IMG/VR virus record: IMGVR_UViG_3300032236_001626
Span: 1 to 48,523 of that record
From: a virus
DNA length: 48,523 nucleotides
Reading direction: 5' to 3' (one strand)
In this document: positions 48,421 through 48,523 of the stretch, in pieces
How positions within the stretch are numbered: position 1 is the stretch's first letter
How the letters are laid out: each line of letters opens with the position of its first letter
Program-made: the position numbers and the translations under genes
Notes under the pieces: model-generated
What the model was told of the DNA's origin: nothing
Database searches by the model: none
What the model saw: only the letters and a program-made list of their open reading frames with translations

Positions 48421-48472
48421 CCGAACACCCTCCCGAACACCCTCCCGAACACTTCCCGAACACCCCGTTCGG
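48421..48472. repeat. cosB-like repeat cluster
   Basis: Four direct copies of CCGAACAC at 48421, 48433, 48445 and 48456 (spacing 12, 12, 11) are followed by the inverted half GTTCGG at 48467-48472. They lie between terS and the terminal repeat, matching the arrangement cosN, cosB, Nu1 of lambda. Probable TerS binding sites. Confidence 0.65.
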
Positions 48473-48487
48473 ATAAAAAAGGCACTG

Positions 48488-48497
48488 TCGCTAGCGA
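48488..48497. repeat. 10-bp palindrome near right terminus
   Basis: TCGCTAGCGA is a perfect palindrome 9 bp before the terminal repeat; it could be part of the cos nicking or binding site. Confidence 0.4.
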
Positions 48498-48506
48498 TTT
48501 CTTGGG

Positions 48507-48518
48507 GCTCTGCGTAGT
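48507..48518. repeat. cos: Right copy of 12-bp terminal direct repeat (cohesive end)
   Basis: GCTCTGCGTAGT, identical to 13-24, directly precedes the adapter remnant. See the left copy. Confidence 0.65.
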
Positions 48519-48523
48519 AGATC
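48519..48523. other. Sequencing adapter remnant, right end
   Basis: AGATC equals the start of the reverse-complemented Illumina adapter, mirroring the 12-base remnant at the left end. Short, so less certain alone, but consistent with the left end. Confidence 0.65.

Noticed and set aside
48421-48472. CRISPR-like short regular repeats
   Set aside because: Units are 8 bp with 3-4 bp gaps and no unique spacers; the position fits a terminase binding site.
1-48523. Transposable Mu-like phage
   Set aside because: The capsid and gp37-like proteins look Mu-related, but there is no transposase pair, and a serine integrase and cos-type terminase are present.
1-48523. tRNA genes
   Set aside because: No cloverleaf-like segment was noticed in the gaps, which are almost all short; a covariance search would be needed to exclude one.
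48507-48523. Terminal 12-bp repeat as a PCR primer artefact
   Set aside because: A single amplification primer would appear inverted at the two ends, whereas the copies are direct; not fully excluded without raw reads.

Overview
The window looks like the complete linear genome of a temperate phage with a contractile tail, infecting a member of the Bacteroidota (probably a Chitinophaga/Sphingobacteria-like host). The host call is inference. It rests on the near absence of Shine-Dalgarno sequences, a DUF3127 protein, a GH108 endolysin, and intergenic palindromes of a kind common in Bacteroidota chromosomes. Both ends carry sequencing-adapter remnants (1-12 and 48519-48523). Just inside them lies the same 12-bp sequence in direct orientation (13-24 and 48507-48518). 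That is what end-repaired 12-nt cohesive (cos) ends would give, so the true genome is probably 13-48518.

Nearly everything is read leftward (minus strand). From the right end: cos and a cluster of 8-bp repeats, terminase small subunit, an orphan half DNA methyltransferase, a lambda GpA-type terminase large subunit, small genes, gpW-like connector, lambda-type portal, a prohead protease fused to a Mu gpT-like capsid protein, and head decoration and completion genes (48379 to about 37900). Then comes a P2/Mu-type contractile tail: sheath, tube, chaperone gpE with a -1 frameshift site, an inserted HNH homing endonuclease, tape measure, gpU, gpX, gpD, gpV, gpW, a 1251-aa fibre, gpJ, gpI and a collar-type fibre (37437 to 19561). 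The lysis module (19499 to 17260) holds small membrane proteins, a holin candidate and a GH108 muramidase.

Around 15.4-16.7 kb is the lysogeny switch. A short rightward operon (HTH repressor candidate, secreted protein, small membrane protein) faces a leftward early operon across a 35-bp near-perfect palindrome.

The early operon (15391 to 885) is the most interesting part. It carries a diversity-generating retroelement (DGR): a reverse transcriptase, a 69-bp template repeat (12551-12619), and three variable repeats in three paralogous target genes (8946-9488, 12654-13094, 13839-14354). Every TR/VR difference I counted (40 of 40) falls on a template adenine. Unusually, the targets sit among replication genes, not tail genes. 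Next are an O-like replication initiator with iteron-like palindromes inside its gene (candidate origin), a DnaC-like ATPase, an OB-fold protein, and a DNA polymerase sliding clamp fused in frame to an N-terminal zinc-binding domain. After these comes a PRTRC cassette (E, C, F, B, ThiF) resembling a ubiquitin-like conjugation system: a small protein ending in glycine, an E2-like and an E1-like protein. The operon ends with a large serine integrase and a gpZ-like tail protein next to the left cos end.

All assignments come from reading translations and motifs by eye; no database search was run.
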